From Acidobacteriota bacterium (GTDB lineage Bacteria > Acidobacteriota > Vicinamibacteria > Vicinamibacterales > UBA2999), in assembly GCA_947465645.1 (NCBI GenBank), contig CANIBQ010000103.1:1-16750 (forward strand): a stretch of 16,750 bases of DNA. The letters run 5' to 3'. Below the pieces are notes generated by a model. That model saw only the letters and a list, made by a program, of their open reading frames with translations. It had not been told where the DNA came from and searched no databases. Shown here in pieces: positions 13,558-16,750 of this stretch. Every line of letters starts with the position of its first letter. The first letter of the stretch is position 1. A program made the translations under genes and the position numbers.

Positions 13558-15468
13558 TTGGAGCGCGCGGTCGACGGATTCGAGCCGCGCGACGGCCAGC
13601 GCCAGATGGCCGAGGCCGTCGCGACGGTGATCGACGACGGCGGCGTGCTGCTCGCCGAAGCGGGAACGGGCACCGGCAAGACGCTCGCCTATCTCATCCC
13701 CGCGATTCTGAGCCGGCAGCGGGTGCTGGTCTCCACCGGCACCAAGAACCTCCAGGAACAGATTTACTTCAAAGACCTGCCCGCGCTGCAGAAGGCGCTC
13801 GGCGTCCCCTTCACCGCCACGCTGATGAAGGGCCGGTCGAACTACCTGTGCCTGCATCGATGGGAAATGTACCGCGACGGAGTCGATGGCAATACGTCGG
13901 CCCCTCGACACGGCTCGGGACAAGCGGGCGGACGCCTGATCGACACGGGCGACCGCGTGCTGCTGCCGGTCCTCAACGCGTGGGCAAGCACGACCAAGAC
14001 GGGTGACCGCGCCGAGCTGCGCGACCTGCCAGAGGACCTTCCGCTCTGGAACGACGTCGCCGCCAGCGCCGACACGTGCCTGGGATCCGAGTGTCCCCGC
14101 CACGGCGACTGCTTCGTGACGCAGATGCGGCAGCGCGCCGCCGAGTCCGACGTCGTCATCGTCAACCATCACCTGCTGTGCGCGGATGCGTCGGTGAGGC
14201 AGAGCGCGTACGGCGAAGTCATCCCCTCGTGCGCGACGCTGGTCGTGGACGAGGCCCACCAGCTCGAAGACATCGCCACGCAGTACTTCGGCGTGGCGTT
14301 CAGCAACTACCGCGTGGACGACTTCGTTCGAGACGCGCAGGCGCTCCCGTCGCACACCGAGGAGCTGGCGCGGGGACTGAGCCGCGTGTCGGACCGGGCG
14401 CGCATCTTCTTCAGCGGCATTCCACCATCCGCCGAATCGCGCGGCCGCTACCGCGCCGAGGATCTCGCCGAGCATTTCGAAGCGTGGATGATGCTCGCCG
14501 GCGCGCTCGAAGGCCTCGAGGCGACGCTGGCATTGATGGTGGGCGCGGGGGAGCCGAACGAGGACGTCGCGACGATCCAGCGGCGCGCGGGGGAGCTGCG
14601 CAGCGACCTGAAGTTCCTGATGCGGGCCGGCGACCCCGATTTCGTCTATTACGTCGAAACGCGGGGCCGGGGAATCTTTCTACGCGCGTCACCGGTGGAC
14701 GTCTCGCGGATCATCCGGGACTCGCTCTTCGACCGCATGCGCGCCACCGTGCTCACATCGGCGACCCTCGCGGTCGACGGCTCGTTCGAGTACCTCAAGG
14801 GCCGTCTCGGCCTGAAGGAGGCGCAACAGATCCGCGTCGCGTCCGAGTTCGACTTCGCCTCGCAGGCGCTGTTGTACCTGCCGCGACGGCTGCCCTCGCC
14901 GAAGGCGCCCAACTTTGCCGAAGCCGCTGCCCGCGAGACGATCGAGATTCTCAAGCGCTCGCGGGGCCGTGCGTTCGTGCTGTTCACCAGCTATGCGGTG
15001 CTCCGAACGGTGCAGCAGTTCGTCGAGATGTCGCTTCCGTATCCAATCCTGGTTCAAGGGACGGCGCCGCGGTCGGTGCTCATCGAACAGTTCCGCTCGA
15101 CGCCGAATGCCGTCCTGCTCGCCACCTCCAGCTTCTGGCAGGGCGTCGATGTCGTCGGCGAGGCGCTGAGCTGCGTGATCGTCGACAAGCTCCCCTTCGC
15201 CTCTCCAGGCGATCCGGTGACGGCCGCGCGAATCGAGGCGATCAACGCCCGGGGCGGCGACGCGTTCGCCGAGTATCAGGTGCCGCTGGCGATCCTCGCC
15301 CTTCAACAGGGCCTGGGCCGGCTCCTCCGTCACCGCTCGGACCGCGGCGTCCTGGCCGTGCTCGATCCGCGGCTCAAGACGATGGGATACGGCCGCAGAT
15401 TCCTCGATTCCCTCCCCCCCGCGCCGGTCACCCACGAGCTGGAAGCGGTCGCCCGTTTCTTCGGGTAA
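13558..15468 (+). CDS. DinG/XPD-like ATP-dependent DNA helicase with Fe-S cluster
   Basis: A 636-residue superfamily 2 helicase of the XPD/DinG group, which unwinds DNA 5' to 3'. Q-type motif GFEPRDGQ (7-14), Walker A AGTGTGKT (35-42), motif Ia VSTGTKNLQEQ, and DEAH box VVDEAHQLEDIA (231-234). Four cysteines, C98, C174, C179 and C185, sit at the Fe-S cluster positions, followed by SDVVIVNHHLL. The second RecA domain has LTSATL, SSFWQGVDV (motif V) and QGLGRLLRH (motif VI). No exonuclease domain is fused. The best start is TTG 13558, with GAGGG 7 nt upstream. No ATG, GTG or TTG lies in frame further upstream before a TGA at 13465, although the frame there (AVREFFSEGGAL) looks like family sequence. 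A REP-like hairpin is read through at residues 115-122, between C98 and C174. Confidence 0.92.
   Translation: MERAVDGFEPRDGQRQMAEAVATVIDDGGVLLAEAGTGTGKTLAYLIPAILSRQRVLVSTGTKNLQEQIYFKDLPALQKALGVPFTATLMKGRSNYLCLHRWEMYRDGVDGNTSAPRHGSGQAGGRLIDTGDRVLLPVLNAWASTTKTGDRAELRDLPEDLPLWNDVAASADTCLGSECPRHGDCFVTQMRQRAAESDVVIVNHHLLCADASVRQSAYGEVIPSCATLVVDEAHQLEDIATQYFGVAFSNYRVDDFVRDAQALPSHTEELARGLSRVSDRARIFFSGIPPSAESRGRYRAEDLAEHFEAWMMLAGALEGLEATLALMVGAGEPNEDVATIQRRAGELRSDLKFLMRAGDPDFVYYVETRGRGIFLRASPVDVSRIIRDSLFDRMRATVLTSATLAVDGSFEYLKGRLGLKEAQQIRVASEFDFASQALLYLPRRLPSPKAPNFAEAAARETIEILKRSRGRAFVLFTSYAVLRTVQQFVEMSLPYPILVQGTAPRSVLIEQFRSTPNAVLLATSSFWQGVDVVGEALSCVIVDKLPFASPGDPVTAARIEAINARGGDAFAEYQVPLAILALQQGLGRLLRHRSDRGVLAVLDPRLKTMGYGRRFLDSLPPAPVTHELEAVARFFG
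13901..13921 (+). repeat. REP-like short palindromic repeat, copy B (inside the helicase gene)
   Basis: The layout is the same as copy A at 4939-4959: CTCGA, a 6-nt loop CACGGC and TCGGG, within a 21-bp unit that matches copy A at 17 positions. It is read in frame as APRHGSGQ in the linker between Fe-S cysteines C98 and C174. The reverse strand reads CPEPCRGA, a characteristic translation of this kind of repeat. Confidence 0.6.
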
Positions 15469-15500
15469 ACTTAAGTCACTATTCATTTTGGAGGTTTTCA

Positions 15501-16442
15501 ATGCGGACCAATCTGATCCGCGGCGTCCTGGCGCTTGCCGTTGTTCTCGCGGTGTCGGCCCCAGCGCTCGCGCAAAGTATCATTCGAGGCAAAGTCCTCG
15601 ACGCCCAGGGCAAACCCATCGAAGGTGCGATCGTCACCATCGCGGGTACCGAGGGCTCCTCGCGCAAGGCTGAGGTCAAGACCAACAAGAGCGGCGAATT
15701 CCTGCAGGTGGGCCTCCCGTCGGGCCGCTACAACGTCACCGCCGTGAAGGACAAGATGCAGCAGGCGCTGCCGGCGAACGTGACCCAGGGCAGGCCCGTG
15801 GAGTTGTCGTTCACGCTCTCTGAGTCGAGCGGCATGAGTGCCGAGCAGCTCAAGGCCAATGCCGAGACGCAGGCCCTGGCCCAGGGTGCGATCGAAGCGA
15901 TGAAGGCCGGCCGCGATGACGAGGCGATCGAGAAGTTCAACCAGATCACGCTGAAGATCCCGACCTGCAGCGACTGCTACTACAACCTGGGGCTCGCCTA
16001 TACCAAGAAGGGCCAGCTCGATGAGGCCGAGGCCTCGTTCAAGAAGGTGCTCGAACTGAAGCCTGACAGCGGCGACGCGTGGACGGGCCTCGCGAACCTG
16101 TATAACTCGCAGAAGAAGTTCGACCTCGCGGCCGAAGCCAGCACCAAGGCCCAGCAGTTTGCCGGCGCGGGGGGCACGGCCGGCGCCAACGCCGAAGCGA
16201 CCTACAACCAAGGCGTGATCCTCTGGAACGGCGGCAAGTACGCGGAGGCCAAGGAGCAGTTCGAAGCGGCCGTGAAGGCCGATCCGACGATGGCGATGGC
16301 GCATTATCAGCTCGGGATGGCCAACCTGAATCTTGGCAAGATCCCGGAAGCGCGCGCCGCGTTCGAGGGCTACCTGGCGGCCGACCCGAACGGCCCGAAG
16401 GCGGCCGAAGTGAAGACCTTTCTGACGCAGCTCCCGAAATAG
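15501..16442 (+). CDS. Secreted carboxypeptidase-regulatory/TPR protein
   Basis: A 313-residue exported protein probably acting as a periplasmic or envelope scaffold. A signal peptide (1-24, ending APALA before QSIIRG) is followed by a carboxypeptidase-regulatory-like beta-sandwich (about 27-107: IRGKVLDAQGKPIEGAIV, then SGEFLQVGLPSGRYNVTA). After a linker come about four to five TPR units between 122 and 299, with typical YNLGLAYTKKGQLDEAEASF and YQLGMANLNLGKIPEARAAF repeats. A C-x2-C pair (C156, C159) sits at the start of a TPR helix (PTCSDCYYN). The ATG has a strong Shine-Dalgarno (GGAGG at 15490-15494, 6-nt spacer), unlike many neighbours, which suggests strong translation. The same frame stays open far upstream through the helicase gene, but the leader peptide fixes the start. 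Its partner proteins are unknown. Confidence 0.88.
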   Translation: MRTNLIRGVLALAVVLAVSAPALAQSIIRGKVLDAQGKPIEGAIVTIAGTEGSSRKAEVKTNKSGEFLQVGLPSGRYNVTAVKDKMQQALPANVTQGRPVELSFTLSESSGMSAEQLKANAETQALAQGAIEAMKAGRDDEAIEKFNQITLKIPTCSDCYYNLGLAYTKKGQLDEAEASFKKVLELKPDSGDAWTGLANLYNSQKKFDLAAEASTKAQQFAGAGGTAGANAEATYNQGVILWNGGKYAEAKEQFEAAVKADPTMAMAHYQLGMANLNLGKIPEARAAFEGYLAADPNGPKAAEVKTFLTQLPK

Positions 16443-16450
16443 CCGATTCC

Positions 16451-16750
16451 GTGTCCGTTGCCGACAGGCTGACCGGGGTCCGCGAGCGCATCAGCGCCGC
16501 GGCCCGGTCGGCGGGTCGGGATCCCGCCTCCATCCGCCTCGTCGCGGTCTCCAAGACGTTTCCCATCAACCTGATACGAGAGGCGTACGCCGCCGGACAG
16601 CGTGAGTTTGGCGAGAACCGCGTCCAGGAAGCCCTACAGAAAATAGCCGGATCGACCGACCTTGAGATCAGGTGGCACCTCCTCGGTCACCTGCAGACGA
16701 ACAAGGCCCGGAAGGCAGGGCCGGCATTTGCCACCATCCAGTCGGTCGAC
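16451..16750 (+). CDS. YggS/YBL036C-family PLP-binding protein, N-terminal part
   Basis: The first 100 codons of a gene cut by the window end; family members are about 220-240 residues. It opens with GTG 16451 (MSVADRLTGVRERI) and shows the family's fold-type III barrel markers. These are the PLP lysine K35 in LVAVSKTFP, GEN in FGENRVQEALQK, and WHLLGHLQTNKAR, which corresponds to the WH-x-IG-x-LQ-x-NK signature. These proteins keep free PLP and related amino-acid pools in balance rather than catalysing a known turnover reaction. The start lies 8 bp after the TPR gene stop with no visible Shine-Dalgarno, so it is probably translated from the same mRNA. Confidence 0.92.
   Translation, partial: MSVADRLTGVRERISAAARSAGRDPASIRLVAVSKTFPINLIREAYAAGQREFGENRVQEALQKIAGSTDLEIRWHLLGHLQTNKARKAGPAFATIQSVD

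Noticed and set aside
14076..15500. Long in-frame extension upstream of the TPR protein, through the helicase gene.
   Set aside because: The extension is arginine-rich shadow sequence. A signal peptide and a GGAGG site define the real start at 15501.
15466..15500. A possible promoter (TATTCA at 15480-15485) in front of the TPR gene.
   Set aside because: Only a weak -10 match and no -35 partner. The gap is 32 bp and read-through from the helicase gene is equally likely, so I did not list it as a feature.
1..16750. Defence system, CRISPR array, phage or transposon genes.
   Set aside because: No direct-repeat array, integrase, transposase, toxin-antitoxin pair or nuclease module was found on either strand; the only repeats supported are the two REP-like units and the 13-bp hairpin.

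Overview
The window is about 16.75 kb of GC-rich (roughly 65% by eye), densely packed bacterial chromosome. It carries 14 protein genes (two cut by the window edges), one apparent gene remnant, and no rRNA, tRNA, CRISPR array, transposase or phage gene that I can support. Several features fit a Gram-negative, high-GC soil or sediment bacterium such as an Acidobacteriota member of the Vicinamibacteria type: a lipoprotein, an outer-membrane barrel, a secreted carboxypeptidase-regulatory/TPR protein, an M1 peptidase of the HETAH/MKEVFANF type, and REP-like hairpins read through inside genes. The lineage is an inference from gene style, not from a marker gene. No stretch longer than 300 bases lacks a gene.

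Layout. 1-192: 3' end of a slipin/stomatin-like SPFH gene. 262-1455 (+): stand-alone MetE-C-type methyltransferase. 1462-4835 (-): an M1 aminopeptidase gene translationally coupled (ATGA) to a bicupin gene. A perfect 13-bp inverted repeat sits between the two convergent units. 4867-8322 (+): a tightly packed three-gene operon of periplasmic cupredoxin, transmembrane HD-GYP cyclic-di-GMP phosphodiesterase and putative outer-membrane beta-barrel. 8317-9378 (-): HupE/UreJ-type metal permease, overlapping the barrel gene tail to tail. 9391-10182 (-): a truncated L,D-transpeptidase scaffold lipoprotein and an unrecognised 88-residue cysteine-containing protein in a stretch of lower GC. 10260-12217 (-): short-chain dehydrogenase coupled (ATGA) to an RlmI-like rRNA methyltransferase. 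12245-13519 (+): glyA, divergent from rlmI across overlapping -10 elements. 13558-15468 (+): DinG/XPD-like Fe-S helicase. 15501-16442 (+): secreted TPR protein. 16451-end (+): YggS-type PLP-binding protein, cut by the window edge.

How the genes may work together. Most are housekeeping genes: serine/glycine one-carbon metabolism, rRNA methylation, helicase, PLP homeostasis and peptide turnover. The most system-like unit is cupredoxin / HD-GYP / barrel. An exported copper-site protein, a membrane receptor with an output that should degrade cyclic-di-GMP, and an outer-membrane protein are made from one mRNA, and a metal permease gene abuts it. A redox- or metal-sensing cyclic-di-GMP module is an attractive reading but is inferred from context only.

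Two sequence-level themes stand out. First, two REP-like hairpins with matching arms and 6-nt loops lie in frame inside unrelated genes (the cupredoxin export signal and the Fe-S region of the helicase). Second, several genes have a -10-like hexamer only 6-9 nt before the start codon and no Shine-Dalgarno, which suggests leaderless transcripts.
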